Counted from the first letter of the stretch, positions 51,449 to 61,166 are shown. The stretch is 64,000 bases of DNA from Allobosea lupini (GCF_900109525.1 NZ_FOAN01000002.1:372001-436000); one strand, 5' to 3'. Notes: generated from the sequence alone by a model not told the origin. A program made the numbers and translations.

Positions 51449-52612
51449 ATGAGCATGACCACAGCCAACGATCACACCGACATCCGCGAGGCGGTGGCAA
51501 GGCTCTGCGCCGACTTCCCCGGCGAGTACTGGCGCAAGCTCGACCGCGAGATGGCCTATCCCAGCGAGTTCGTGACGGCACTGACGCAGAGCGGCTTCCT
51601 CTCTGCGCTGATCCCGGAGGAGTATGGCGGGGCAGGACTCACGCTCTCGGCCGCGGCGGCGATCATGGAGGAGATCCAGCGCCAGGGCTGCAATGGCGGC
51701 GCCTGCCATGCCCAGATGTATGTGATGGGCACAGTGCTGCGCCATGGCAGCGCCGAGCAGAAGCAGCGCTATCTGCCAGCAATCGCGTCGGGCGAATTGC
51801 GCCTGCAGGCCTTCGGCGTCACCGAGCCAACCAGCGGCACCGACACGACCGCCTTGCGCACCACCGCCCGCCGCGAAGGCGATCACTACGTCGTCAATGG
51901 CCAGAAGATCTGGACCAGCCGGGCGGCGCAATCCGACCTGATGCTGCTGCTCGCCCGGACAACGCCGCGCGATCAGGTGCAAAAGCGTACTGACGGGCTC
52001 TCGGTCTTCATCCTCGACATGCGCGAGGCGCTGCAGGCCGGCCTCACGATCCGGCCGATCCGCACGATGATGAACCACGCCACCACCGAGGTCTTCTTCG
52101 ACAATGTGAAGGTGCCGGCGGCCAACCTCGTCGGCGAGGAGGGCAAGGGCTTTCGCTATATCCTCTCCGGCATGAACGCCGAGCGCATCCTGATCGCGGC
52201 CGAATGCGTCGGCGATGCCAAATGGTTCATCGACAAAGCTTCCAATTACGCGAAGGAGCGCCAAGTCTTCGGCCGGCCGATCGGCCAGAACCAGGGCATC
52301 CAGTTCCCGATCGCCAGGGCCTACGCCAATATGCGCGCGGCTGAACTGATGGTGCGCGAGGCGATCCGCCTCTACGAGGCCGGGGCCAATCCGGGCGCCG
52401 AGGCCAACATGGCCAAGATGCTGGCGGCCGACGCCTCCTTCGAAGCGGCGAACGCCTGCATCCAGACGCATGGCGGCTTCGGCTTTGCCGAGGAATACGA
52501 CATCGAGCGCAAGTTCAGGGAGACGCGGCTCTACCAGGTCGCGCCGATCTCGACCAACCTGATCCTGTCCTATCTCGCCGAGCACGTCCTCGGCATGCCG
52601 AGAAGCTACTGA
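51449..52612 (+). CDS. acyl-CoA dehydrogenase family protein
   Basis: 387 residues. ACAD motifs: FGVTEPTSGTDTTALRTTARR, IWTSRAAQSDLMLLLART, ERILIAAECVGDAKWFIDKA, RQVFGRPIGQNQGIQFPIA, QTHGGFGFAEEYDIERKFRETRLYQVAPIS. At the usual position for the catalytic base the protein reads RETRLYQVAPISTN: Gln replaces Glu in the E-G-T motif. The base may therefore sit elsewhere (as in isovaleryl-type enzymes) or chemistry may differ. It begins two bases after the CoA-transferase stop. It is likely to oxidise the CoA thioester made by that enzyme. Confidence 0.9.
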   Translation: MSMTTANDHTDIREAVARLCADFPGEYWRKLDREMAYPSEFVTALTQSGFLSALIPEEYGGAGLTLSAAAAIMEEIQRQGCNGGACHAQMYVMGTVLRHGSAEQKQRYLPAIASGELRLQAFGVTEPTSGTDTTALRTTARREGDHYVVNGQKIWTSRAAQSDLMLLLARTTPRDQVQKRTDGLSVFILDMREALQAGLTIRPIRTMMNHATTEVFFDNVKVPAANLVGEEGKGFRYILSGMNAERILIAAECVGDAKWFIDKASNYAKERQVFGRPIGQNQGIQFPIARAYANMRAAELMVREAIRLYEAGANPGAEANMAKMLAADASFEAANACIQTHGGFGFAEEYDIERKFRETRLYQVAPISTNLILSYLAEHVLGMPRSY

Positions 52613-52617
52613 GCGCA

Positions 52618-53451
52618 ATGGATATCGATCATCTGAAATCATGGATCGGCCGCTCGGAAGAGGCGTCCGACCTGATCACGCCGCGCCTCGTCGCCAGCTA
52701 TGAGGCGACGTTCTCCCCTCATCTTGCGCCATACCCGCAGGGCGAAGCGCCGCTCGCCCTGCACTGGTGCCTGGCCCCGCCGATCTCGCCCATGGCCGCG
52801 CTCGGTGATGACGGCCACGCTGCCAAGGGCAAGTTCCTGCCGCCGGTGGCGCTGCCGCGGCGGATGTGGGCGGGCGGACGGATCGAAACGCTCGCTCCCT
52901 TGCGCACAGGCGACGAGGTCACCCGCCGCTCGACCATCGGTGACGTCACGTACAAAGCAGGTCGCGCCGGCCCGCTCTGCTTCGTCGCGGTCAACCATGC
53001 ATTCGTCACGGCGCGCGGCGTCGCGCTGCGCGAGCGCCATGATATCGTCTATCGCGAGGCGGCCAAGCCAGGAGCCGAGCCGGCACCGGCTCCAGCCGAG
53101 CCTCGCCCGGCCGACCTGACCTGGACGGTCGAGGCAAACCCGGTGCTGCTGTTCCGCTATTCGGCGCTCACTTTCAATGGCCACCGCATCCATTACGACC
53201 AGCCTTATGTCACCGGCGTCGAAGGCTATGCCGGCCTCGTCGTGCACGGGCCCATCCAGGCGACGCTGATCATGAACATCATCGCGACGCTCTCCGGCGG
53301 CGAGCCGATCCGGCTCGACTATCGCGGGCTCGCGCCGCTGATCGCCGGCGAGGCGTTCCAGGTGAAGGCGAAACGGCTCCCGGACGGCGCCATCGCCGCC
53401 TGGACCGAGGGCGCCGACGGGCGAGTGCGGATGGAGGGCGTGAGCCGGTAA
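52618..53451 (+). CDS. MaoC-like/FAS1-type acyl-CoA hydratase (mesaconyl/itaconyl-CoA hydratase-like)
   Basis: 277 residues made of two hot-dog halves. The first half has LPRRMWAGGRIETLAPLRTGDEVTRRSTIGDV and the second has FRYSALTFNGHRIHYDQPYVTGVEGYAGLVVHGPIQATLI with the catalytic Asp/His pair typical of mesaconyl-C4-CoA and HTD2-type hydratases. It hydrates an unsaturated acyl-CoA. It lies five bases after the acyl-CoA dehydrogenase gene, forming a CoA-transferase, dehydrogenase, hydratase operon. GAGCGCA upstream is a weak ribosome site, so translational coupling is likely. Confidence 0.88.
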   Translation: MDIDHLKSWIGRSEEASDLITPRLVASYEATFSPHLAPYPQGEAPLALHWCLAPPISPMAALGDDGHAAKGKFLPPVALPRRMWAGGRIETLAPLRTGDEVTRRSTIGDVTYKAGRAGPLCFVAVNHAFVTARGVALRERHDIVYREAAKPGAEPAPAPAEPRPADLTWTVEANPVLLFRYSALTFNGHRIHYDQPYVTGVEGYAGLVVHGPIQATLIMNIIATLSGGEPIRLDYRGLAPLIAGEAFQVKAKRLPDGAIAAWTEGADGRVRMEGVSR

Positions 53452-53459
53452 CGCCAATC

Positions 53460-53540
53460 GTCATTGCGAGGAGCGCAGCGACGAAGCAATCCAAGGGCGG
53501 CACAACGTCCCCAGGATTGCTTCCCACCGCGCGCAATGAC
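53460..53540. repeat. BIME/REP-like palindromic repeat, family C (81 bp)
   Basis: Outer arms GTCATTGCG (53460-53468) and CGCAATGAC (53532-53540), inner arms GAAGCAATCC (53483-53492) and GGATTGCTTC (53514-53523). The motif GCGAGGAGCGCAGCGACGAA between them is a recurrent alphaproteobacterial repeat unit I recall. It lies in the 159-bp gap between the hydratase gene and the nucleotidase gene. Confidence 0.75.
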
Positions 53541-53610
53541 GAAAGTCCCCGTGTCACGGTCCTGCCATGGTGCTAGCGTCTGTCGCAGCACCTCGCTTCA
53601 GGAGCCGATG

Positions 53611-55566
53611 ATGGACCGCGCCCGCAGTTTCAGCCGCCGTGACACGCTCAAGGCCGGGGCCGCCATCGCCGCAGCCGGCGCGCTCGCCAGCCCGGTCGCG
53701 GCGCAGGCCCCGGCCAAGCTCAAGCTCCGGCTGCTGGAGACCAGCGACCTGCACGTCAACGTCGTCCCTTATGACTATTTCCGCGACGCGCCCGACGACA
53801 CGGTCGGCCTCGCCAAGACGGCGAACCTGATCAAGGCGGCGCAGGCGGAAGCCAGGAACAGCCTGCTCTTCGACAATGGCGACTTCCTGCAAGGCTCCTC
53901 GCTCGGCGACTTCGTCGCCTACAAGAAGGGGCTGAAAGCCGGCGAGACCCATCCGATGATCGCCGCGATGAACGCCCTGCCCTATCAGTGCGGCACGCTC
54001 GGCAATCACGAGTTCAATTACGGGCTCGATTTCCTCGAGCACGGCCTCGCCCGTGCCGAATTCCCGATCGTCTGCGCCAATGTCGACCGGGTCGGCGGCG
54101 GCACGCTGATCGAGCCCTGGCGCATCTTCGAGCAGAGCTTCGAGGACGAGGCCGGCACGAAGCATATCCTCAACATCGCGGTAATCGGCTTCGTGCCGCC
54201 GCAGATCATGCAATGGGACAAGGGCAATCTCGACCGCAAGGTCACCGCAATCGACATCGTCGATGCCGCGCAGAAATACCTTCCGGAGATCGCGCTCGCC
54301 CATCCCGACCTGACCATCGCGCTCTGCCACTCGGGCATCGCCGGCGGCGAACGCAAGGGCGGCGAGGAGAACGCGGCGCTGCACCTCGCCAAGCTCGACG
54401 GCATCGACGTCGTCCTGACCGGCCATCAGCATCTCGTCTTCCCTGGCGGCAAGGCCTTCGACGGCATTCCCGGCGTCGACAACAAGAAGGGCTCGCTGCA
54501 TGGCAAGCCGGCCTGCCAGCCCGGCTTCTGGGGCTCGCATGTCGGCATCGTCGACCTCGAGTTGGAGAAGCGCGACGGGCGCTGGCGCATCGCCGACTTC
54601 AAGGTCGACCCCAAGCCGATCTATGAGCGCACGCCCAACCGCAAGATCGTGCCGAAGGCCGAGGCCGAAGCCGCCGTGCTCGCGACGGTGAAGGCCGACC
54701 ACGAGGCGACGCTGAGCTATATGCGCGAGCCGGTCGGCACCACGAGCGCGCCGATCAACAGCTATTTCGCCCTCGTCGCCGACGATCCTTCCGTACAGAT
54801 CGTGGCGGAGGCGCAGATCGCCTATGCCAAGCCGCTGATGGCGCAGACGCCGTACAAGGACTTGCCCGTCCTGTCGGCCGCAGCGCCCTTCAAATCGGGC
54901 GGGCGCGCCGGGCCGGCCTTCTTCACCGATATCCCGGCCGGGCCGATCGCGATCAAGAACGTCGCCGACATCTATCTCTACCCGAACACGGTGCAGGTCG
55001 TGAAAGTCAGCGGCGCGCAGATCCGCGAATGGCTGGAGCGCTCGGCCGGCATCTTCAACCAGATCGACGTCGCCAGGACCGAGGAGCAGCCGCTGATCAA
55101 TCCCGGCTTCCCGGCCTTCAATTTCGACGTGATCGACGGCGTCAGCTACCAGATCGACGTGACGCAAGCCTCGCGCTATGACGGCGACGGCAAGCTGGTG
55201 GCGCCAGGCGCCCATCGCATCGTCGCGCTCGCCTATCAGGGCAAGCCGATCGACGAAAAAGCCGAGTTCATCGTCGTCACCAACAATTACCGTGCCTCCG
55301 GCGGCGGCAATTTCCCGGGCACCAAGACGACGGTGGTGCTGGAGGCGCCCGACCTCAATCGCGACGTGATCGTGCGCTACATCATCGAGAAGAAGACGAT
55401 CAATCCGGCGGCCGACAACAACTGGTCGCTGAAGCCGCTGCCGGCAACCGTCAACGTCACCTTCCCGACCTCTCCGGCCGCCGTCAGCAAGAAGCCGGAA
55501 ACGCTGAAGGCGCAGCCGGTCGGCGATGCCGGCGAAGGGTTCGTGAAGTATCGGCTGGGGAGTTAA
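53611..55566 (+). CDS. cpdB: 2',3'-cyclic-nucleotide 2'-phosphodiesterase/3'-nucleotidase (CpdB family), Tat-exported
   Basis: 651 residues. The N-terminus has a twin-arginine signal (SFSRRDTLKAGAAIAAAGALA). The metallophosphatase domain (about 40-340) shows LLETSDLHVNV, DNGDFLQGSSLGD, GTLGNHEFNYGLD, LCHSGIAGGE and LTGHQHLVFPG. The 5'-nucleotidase C-terminal domain (about 370-600) contains FFTDIPAGPIAIKNVADIYLYPN and NFPGTKTTVVLEAPD. It hydrolyses 2',3'-cyclic nucleotides and 3'-nucleotides in the periplasm to scavenge phosphate and nucleosides. ATG 53611 is favoured over 53608 by spacing from GGAG. A hairpin follows the stop. Confidence 0.93.
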   Translation: MDRARSFSRRDTLKAGAAIAAAGALASPVAAQAPAKLKLRLLETSDLHVNVVPYDYFRDAPDDTVGLAKTANLIKAAQAEARNSLLFDNGDFLQGSSLGDFVAYKKGLKAGETHPMIAAMNALPYQCGTLGNHEFNYGLDFLEHGLARAEFPIVCANVDRVGGGTLIEPWRIFEQSFEDEAGTKHILNIAVIGFVPPQIMQWDKGNLDRKVTAIDIVDAAQKYLPEIALAHPDLTIALCHSGIAGGERKGGEENAALHLAKLDGIDVVLTGHQHLVFPGGKAFDGIPGVDNKKGSLHGKPACQPGFWGSHVGIVDLELEKRDGRWRIADFKVDPKPIYERTPNRKIVPKAEAEAAVLATVKADHEATLSYMREPVGTTSAPINSYFALVADDPSVQIVAEAQIAYAKPLMAQTPYKDLPVLSAAAPFKSGGRAGPAFFTDIPAGPIAIKNVADIYLYPNTVQVVKVSGAQIREWLERSAGIFNQIDVARTEEQPLINPGFPAFNFDVIDGVSYQIDVTQASRYDGDGKLVAPGAHRIVALAYQGKPIDEKAEFIVVTNNYRASGGGNFPGTKTTVVLEAPDLNRDVIVRYIIEKKTINPAADNNWSLKPLPATVNVTFPTSPAAVSKKPETLKAQPVGDAGEGFVKYRLGS

Positions 55567-55586
55567 GCGCCTCCAATCGGAGGCGC
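55567..55586 (+). terminator. Hairpin directly after the cpdB stop
   Basis: GCGCCTCC-AATC-GGAGGCGC: 8-bp perfect GC-rich stem starting at the base after the TAA. A U-run is lacking immediately downstream (TTTT occurs about 25 bp later), so it is intrinsic-like rather than canonical. Confidence 0.5.
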
Positions 55587-55611
55587 CCCTCAATGGTCGA
55601 TTTTACGCCTT

Positions 55612-55926
55612 CTAGCGAATTAGACGCGAAATTATATTCCACATCCAAGGCAAAATTAATATCATTAATATTACAGCATATGCTTTTTTGTATTTTTGCG
55701 CATCATCCTCTACTATAATTCCTCTCTCAATTCGTCTTTTAATAGGCTTCAATAGTCCAACGGCACTGCCTATAAAAAGAAGAACTAATGCAATGTATAT
55801 CATATTCAATTCCAAATCCTGATTTACATAACCCTTTCCTACAATAGCTGATTGAATCGACATTAAAATAAGCGCCGGCGCCGTCCAAATGGCGTCCGGG
55901 TCGAGCTTCTTCCAGATATTGAACAT
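55612..55926 (-). CDS. AT-rich small membrane protein of unknown function
   Basis: 104 residues. Hydrophobic spans lie at about 15-32, 40-60 (LNMIYIALVLLFIGSAVGLL) and 85-100 (YAVILMILILPWMWNII), with a basic linker KPIKRRIERGIIVEDDAQKYKK. Base use is strikingly AT-rich against its surroundings, as is the local codon choice (Ile ATA/ATT, Lys AAA). This marks it as foreign or very poorly expressed. The ribosome site is weak. I recognise no family. It lies between cpdB and the Cys-rich protein gene. Confidence 0.6.
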   Translation of the reverse strand: MFNIWKKLDPDAIWTAPALILMSIQSAIVGKGYVNQDLELNMIYIALVLLFIGSAVGLLKPIKRRIERGIIVEDDAQKYKKAYAVILMILILPWMWNIISRLIR

Positions 55927-56040
55927 GAGAATCCACTTACCGGCAGCTTGTTACGCGCGACCGAAAGTAGCGTCTCACCGACATCTCAACCATAAGCATG
56001 CGCGAACAAGCTTACCGAGTAGCGGCCTTCGACCTCGAAG

Positions 56041-56313
56041 CTAGGACCTGTTGTTCGTCGCCCAGCAGGCCGAGCCGCTCTGGACGCTGCGCCAGACGCC
56101 GTTCGACTTGCAGCCGTCGAGCGGCGGCGTGCAGACGCGGGCGATGCAGGCAGAAGGGTTGCTGCCGACCTTGTTGCAGTTCTGCTCGCAGCTCCTGAAA
56201 ATGGCGGAGCAGGAGGTTCTGACCTGCTTGCAGCCCTCCTGGGCCTGCACGGGGCCATTCAGAAGCATGACGAACGACGCCGCCATGCCTGTCATGATCG
56301 CCAATCTATTCAT
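56041..56313 (-). CDS. small secreted cysteine-rich protein
   Basis: 90 residues. The signal peptide MNRLAIMTGMAASFVMLLNGPVQAQ leads to a mature chain of about 65 residues with eight cysteines (CKQVRTSC, CEQNC, C-IARVC, C, C), an even number that suits four disulfides in the periplasm. GGAGGGGG lies before ATG 56313. I recognise no domain, and no enzyme partner is adjacent. A TGACGCGC/GCGCGTCA dyad at 56345-56367 precedes it by 32 bp and may be its operator or promoter element. Confidence 0.7.
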   Translation of the reverse strand: MNRLAIMTGMAASFVMLLNGPVQAQEGCKQVRTSCSAIFRSCEQNCNKVGSNPSACIARVCTPPLDGCKSNGVWRSVQSGSACWATNNRS

Positions 56314-56344
56314 GCGCACCCCCTCCGCGACAGAGCAGCGATCG

Positions 56345-56367
56345 TGACGCGCACGATGGGCGCGTCA
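56345..56367. promoter_or_regulatory. 8-bp inverted repeat upstream of the Cys-rich gene
   Basis: TGACGCGC and GCGCGTCA flank a 7-bp spacer in the 175-bp divergent gap between the Cys-rich protein and the ABC exporter. The rest of 56314-56488 holds nothing recognisable. Confidence 0.3.
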
Positions 56368-56488
56368 ACGAAGCAAGGTCGGTACCTCCGCCGAACCGCC
56401 TCGCCCCGTCGCCGCAATGCGACCGGTGCGTGACGCTCCGTGCGTCTCCACCTGACCAGCTTGCCGCCAATATGCTAACAGCCCCGGC

Positions 56489-58213
56489 ATGCTCGCCCGC
56501 TTCTTCGCCTATTATCGCCCCCATCGCGGCCTATTCCTGCTCGATTTCGGCTGCGCCGTGATCTCGGGCCTGCTCGAGCTCGGCTTTCCGATCGCGGTGA
56601 AGCTGTTCGTCGACCAGCTGCTGCCGAGCGGGAACTGGAGCCTGATCGTGCTGGCCTCGCTCGGCCTGCTCGCGATCTACCTGATCAATGCCGGCCTGAT
56701 GGTGGTTGTGACCTATTGGGGCCACATGCTCGGCATCAACATCGAGACCGAGATGCGCCGCAAGGCGTTCGACCATCTGCAGAAGCTCTCCTTCGGCTGG
56801 TTCGACAACCAGAAGACCGGCCATCTCGTCGGGCGCCTGACCAAGGACCTCGAGGAAATCGGCGAGGTCGCCCATCACGGGCCGGAGGACCTGTTCATCG
56901 CGGTGATGACCTTCATCGGCGCCTTCGTGCTGATGCTGATGGTGCACCCGCAGCTCGCCTTGATCACCGCGACGATCGTGCCATTGGTCGCCTGGCTGAC
57001 CAGCCGCTACGGCCGGCGGATGACGGCGAATTGGCAGAAACTGTTCGGCAGCGTCGGCTCCTTCAACGCCCGCATCGAGGAGAATGTCGGCGGCATCCGT
57101 GTCGTCCAGGCCTTCGCCAATGAGGAGCACGAGCGCAGCCTGTTCGCAGAGGATAACCAGCGCTATCGCCGCACCAAGCTCGACGCCTACCGGCTGATGG
57201 CGGCCTCGACCTCGCTCTCCTATTTCGGCATGCGCCTGACCCAGATGGCGGTGATGATCGCCGGCGCCTATTACGTGCTGATCGGCGACCTGACTGCCGG
57301 CGGCTTCGTCGGCTTCCTGCTGCTGGTGACGGTGTTCTTCCGGCCGATCGAGAAGATCAACTCGGTGATCGAGACCTATCCAAAGGGGATCGCCGGCTTC
57401 CGGCGCTATACCGAATTCCTGGATACGCGGCCCGATATCGCCGACCTGCCGGGCGCCATCGCTGTCTCCGGTCTCAAGGGCGACATCGCCTATGACAATG
57501 TCAGCTTCGGCTATACGCCGGACCGCAAGATCCTCAGGGGCATCGACCTTGCGATCCGCGCCGGCGAGACCATCGCCTTCGTCGGCCCGTCCGGGGCCGG
57601 CAAGACGACGATCTGCTCGCTGCTGCCGCGCTTCTATGATGTCGAGAGCGGCCAAATCACCATCGACGGCATCGATATCCGCCAGATGACGCTGGCCTCG
57701 CTGCGTGGCCAGATCGGCATCGTCCAGCAGGACGTCTTCCTCTTCGCCGGCACGCTCCGCGAGAACATCGCCTACGGCAAGCTGACGGCGAGCGAGGAGG
57801 AGATTGTTGACGCTGCGCGACGCGCCCGGCTCGACGAGATGATCGCGCGGCTGCCGGACGGCCTCGACACGGTGATCGGCGAGCGCGGCGTCAAGCTCTC
57901 CGGCGGCCAGAAGCAGCGCCTCGCCATCGCCCGCATGTTCCTGAAGAACCCGCCGATCCTGATCCTGGACGAAGCGACCTCGGCGCTCGACACCGAGACC
58001 GAGCGCGCCATCCAGGCCTCGCTCGCTGAGCTCTCGAAGGGCCGGACGACGCTCGTCATCGCGCATCGCCTGGCGACGATCCAGGATGCCGACCGCATCA
58101 TCGTCATCGACGAGAGCGGCGTCGCCGAGCAGGGCCGGCATCAGGAGCTGGTGCAGCGGCCCGGGATCTACCGGCGCCTGCATGAGGCGCAGTATGGGGG
58201 CAGGGCAAGCTGA
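56489..58213 (+). CDS. ABC transporter ATP-binding protein/permease (MsbA/Sav1866-like exporter)
   Basis: 574 residues as a half-transporter. The six-helix ABC_membrane domain (about 10-300) contains HMLGINIETEMRRKAFDHLQKLSFGWFDNQKTGHLVGRL as span. The nucleotide-binding domain (about 330-570) has Walker A GPSGAGKTT, Q-loop GIVQQDVFLFAGTLRENI, signature LSGGQKQRLAI, Walker B ILILDEATSALD and H-loop IAHRLATI. It acts as a homodimer exporting lipids or drugs across the inner membrane; the substrate is not predictable. The ribosome site is weak. Confidence 0.92.
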   Translation: MLARFFAYYRPHRGLFLLDFGCAVISGLLELGFPIAVKLFVDQLLPSGNWSLIVLASLGLLAIYLINAGLMVVVTYWGHMLGINIETEMRRKAFDHLQKLSFGWFDNQKTGHLVGRLTKDLEEIGEVAHHGPEDLFIAVMTFIGAFVLMLMVHPQLALITATIVPLVAWLTSRYGRRMTANWQKLFGSVGSFNARIEENVGGIRVVQAFANEEHERSLFAEDNQRYRRTKLDAYRLMAASTSLSYFGMRLTQMAVMIAGAYYVLIGDLTAGGFVGFLLLVTVFFRPIEKINSVIETYPKGIAGFRRYTEFLDTRPDIADLPGAIAVSGLKGDIAYDNVSFGYTPDRKILRGIDLAIRAGETIAFVGPSGAGKTTICSLLPRFYDVESGQITIDGIDIRQMTLASLRGQIGIVQQDVFLFAGTLRENIAYGKLTASEEEIVDAARRARLDEMIARLPDGLDTVIGERGVKLSGGQKQRLAIARMFLKNPPILILDEATSALDTETERAIQASLAELSKGRTTLVIAHRLATIQDADRIIVIDESGVAEQGRHQELVQRPGIYRRLHEAQYGGRAS

Positions 58214-58232
58214 GGGGCTGAAGAGCCTACCT

Positions 58233-58388
58233 CGTCATGGTCGGGCTTGTCCCGACCACCCACGTCTTCGCTGATTGAAGGCGGTGTTCAAGACGTGGAT
58301 GCTCGCCACAAGGGCGAGCATGACGTAGTGGAGCAGCGTGGTGTTCATGGTTTCCGGGCTCGCTGCTCCGCAGCGCCCCGGAATGACG
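58233..58388. repeat. Multi-hairpin repeat, family B copy 1 (about 156 bp)
   Basis: Starts CGTCATGGTCGGG and ends GGAATGACG. Internal hairpins are TCGGG-CTTGT-CCCGA, ACGTCTT...AAGACGT, and TGCTCGCC-ACAA-GGGCGAGCA. A second copy lies at 62698-62854. Both copies fill gaps between convergent genes (here the ABC exporter and leuB). Confidence 0.8.
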
Positions 58389-58392
58389 AACC

Positions 58393-59502
<1,110 letters not shown>

Positions 59503-59579
59503 GGGAGCCTCGCGCAACAGAAATGCGCTGGCTGCTTACGAGGCGCAGCGTTCGTGCGCAAGCACGGGACGGCTGCGCC

Positions 59580-60761
59580 TCAGACGCGCCCGCCCTTCAG
59601 CGCGCGCAGGACCTTCTCGCCGGGGCGGCCGGTCTGGGGCATGCCGATCTTGCCCTCGATGTCCTTGATCGCCGCCCGCGTCAGCGCGCCGACCGCACCA
59701 TCGGGCTCGCCGACGTTGTAGCCGCGCTGGATCAGCAGGCGCTGCAATTCGCGGCGCTGCTCGCGCGAGAGCGGCAGATCGTCGGTCGGCCATTCGCCCT
59801 GCACACCGGGCCGGCCGCGCAGGCGGTCGGACAGGAGCGAGATCGCAAGGGCATAGGAATCCGCGCCGTTATAGCTGTAGGCGGCGTCATAGTTCTTGAA
59901 GACGAGGAAGGCCGGGCCATTACGGCCGGCCGGCATCAGCAAGCCGGCATTGCCGGAACCGGTCAGCGCCGAGCCGTCGAATTTGACGATGCCTCGCGCC
60001 GCCCAGGACGAGACCGGCTGCTTCGGGTTGCGCCCGGTCGGGCCGGAATAGCCACCAGGCACGCGGACCTCGTAGCCCCAGGTCGCGCCGGTGACCCAGC
60101 CGGCCTTGTCCATGAAGTTCGCGGTCGAATGCAGCGCGTCGGGAATGGAGTCGACGAGGTCGCGCCGGCCGTCGCCATCGCCGTCGACCGCGAGCCGCAG
60201 ATAGGTCGAGGGGATGAACTGGGTGTGGCCGAAGGCGCCGGCCCAGGAGCCGAACAGCCGCTCGGGGCGGACATCGCCGCGCTGGATGATCTGCAGGGTA
60301 GCGATCAATTCGCCCTTGAAGAAGGCATTGCGCCGCGGCGCCAGGCAGGCACCGGTCGAAAGCGCCTGGACCAGCGGCATCTTGCCCCGCGCCTTGCCGA
60401 AATCGCTCTCGACGCCCCAGACCGCCGCGATGGTGTGGCGGTCGACGCCGAAGCGCTGTTCGGCGGCGGCAAGCGTCGACGCGTGCTGGCGCATCATCGA
60501 GCGCCCTTCCGCGACCTTCTCGTCATCGACCAGCGTGCCGAGATAGTCCCAGATCGGAGTCTTGAACTCCGGCTGGTTGTTCATCGCCTCGATCACTTTC
60601 ATGTCGGGCGTGACGCCCGCCATGGCGCGATCGAAGGTGGCGCCGGAGACGCCCTTGGCCGCGGCGGCCGAACGCAGGCCGGCGACGCAGGAGTCGAAAT
60701 CGGCCCGGGCCGCGGTCGCGGCGGCGAGGACGAGAGGCAAGGCCAGGATCAATGTGCGCAT
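59580..60761 (-). CDS. lytic murein transglycosylase, MltB family, with C-terminal peptidoglycan-binding domain
   Basis: 393 residues. The signal peptide is MRTLILALPLVLAAATAARA. The SLT_2/MltB catalytic domain has active-site Glu in VWGVESDFGKARGK (about 115), then SWAGAFGHTQFIPSTYLRLAVDGDGDGRRDL. A PG_binding_1 domain covers about 330-390 (LSREQRRELQRLLIQRGYNVGEPDGAVGALTRAAI). It cleaves peptidoglycan to 1,6-anhydro-muropeptides in the periplasm. It stands alone between leuB and the SemiSWEET gene. Confidence 0.94.
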   Translation of the reverse strand: MRTLILALPLVLAAATAARADFDSCVAGLRSAAAAKGVSGATFDRAMAGVTPDMKVIEAMNNQPEFKTPIWDYLGTLVDDEKVAEGRSMMRQHASTLAAAEQRFGVDRHTIAAVWGVESDFGKARGKMPLVQALSTGACLAPRRNAFFKGELIATLQIIQRGDVRPERLFGSWAGAFGHTQFIPSTYLRLAVDGDGDGRRDLVDSIPDALHSTANFMDKAGWVTGATWGYEVRVPGGYSGPTGRNPKQPVSSWAARGIVKFDGSALTGSGNAGLLMPAGRNGPAFLVFKNYDAAYSYNGADSYALAISLLSDRLRGRPGVQGEWPTDDLPLSREQRRELQRLLIQRGYNVGEPDGAVGALTRAAIKDIEGKIGMPQTGRPGEKVLRALKGGRV

Positions 60762-60905
60762 AAGTCCACCGAATCGCAGGATTGACGCAAAACTAGGGCG
60801 CTGCGGTTAACGGAGGTTAACCATGCGAGGCCTGCCGCGCGCGGAACGCCGAAACCGGCTATGTCTGATCGACCTCGACTCTCGCGCGAATCGCCGCAGG
60901 CCCGC

Positions 60906-61166
60906 ATGTCCACCGCCGCCATCGAAGCGCTCGGCTTCTGCGCCGCCCTGCTCACCACTTTCTGCTGGCTGCCGCAGGCCTGGCAGACGATCAAGACGCG
61001 CGACACCAGCGGCATCTCGCTGTGGACGCAGGCGCTTTTTGCCACGGGCATCGTGCTCTGGCTGATCTATGGCGTGCTGATCGCCTCATGGCCGCTGATC
61101 GGCGCCAATACGGTGACGCTCGCGCTGGTGCTGATCATCCTGACGATGAAACTCCGCTACGGCTGA
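60906..61166 (+). CDS. SemiSWEET sugar transporter family protein
   Basis: 86 residues, the standard SemiSWEET length. It is a single three-helix PQ-loop unit with WLPQAWQTIKTRDTSGISLWTQ, the PQ motif and the conserved Ser-Gly-Ile, then spans FATGIVLWLIYGVLIASWPLIGANTVTLALVLIIL by position. Dimers form a facilitative sugar (or other small solute) carrier in the inner membrane. ATG 60906 gives the family length; an upstream ATG at 60861 would add 15 residues. Confidence 0.88.
   Translation: MSTAAIEALGFCAALLTTFCWLPQAWQTIKTRDTSGISLWTQALFATGIVLWLIYGVLIASWPLIGANTVTLALVLIILTMKLRYG

Noticed and set aside
53554..55593. 679-codon minus-strand frame opposite cpdB
   Set aside because: The plus strand encodes a complete Tat-exported nucleotidase with all metal motifs; the minus translation has no recognisable feature.
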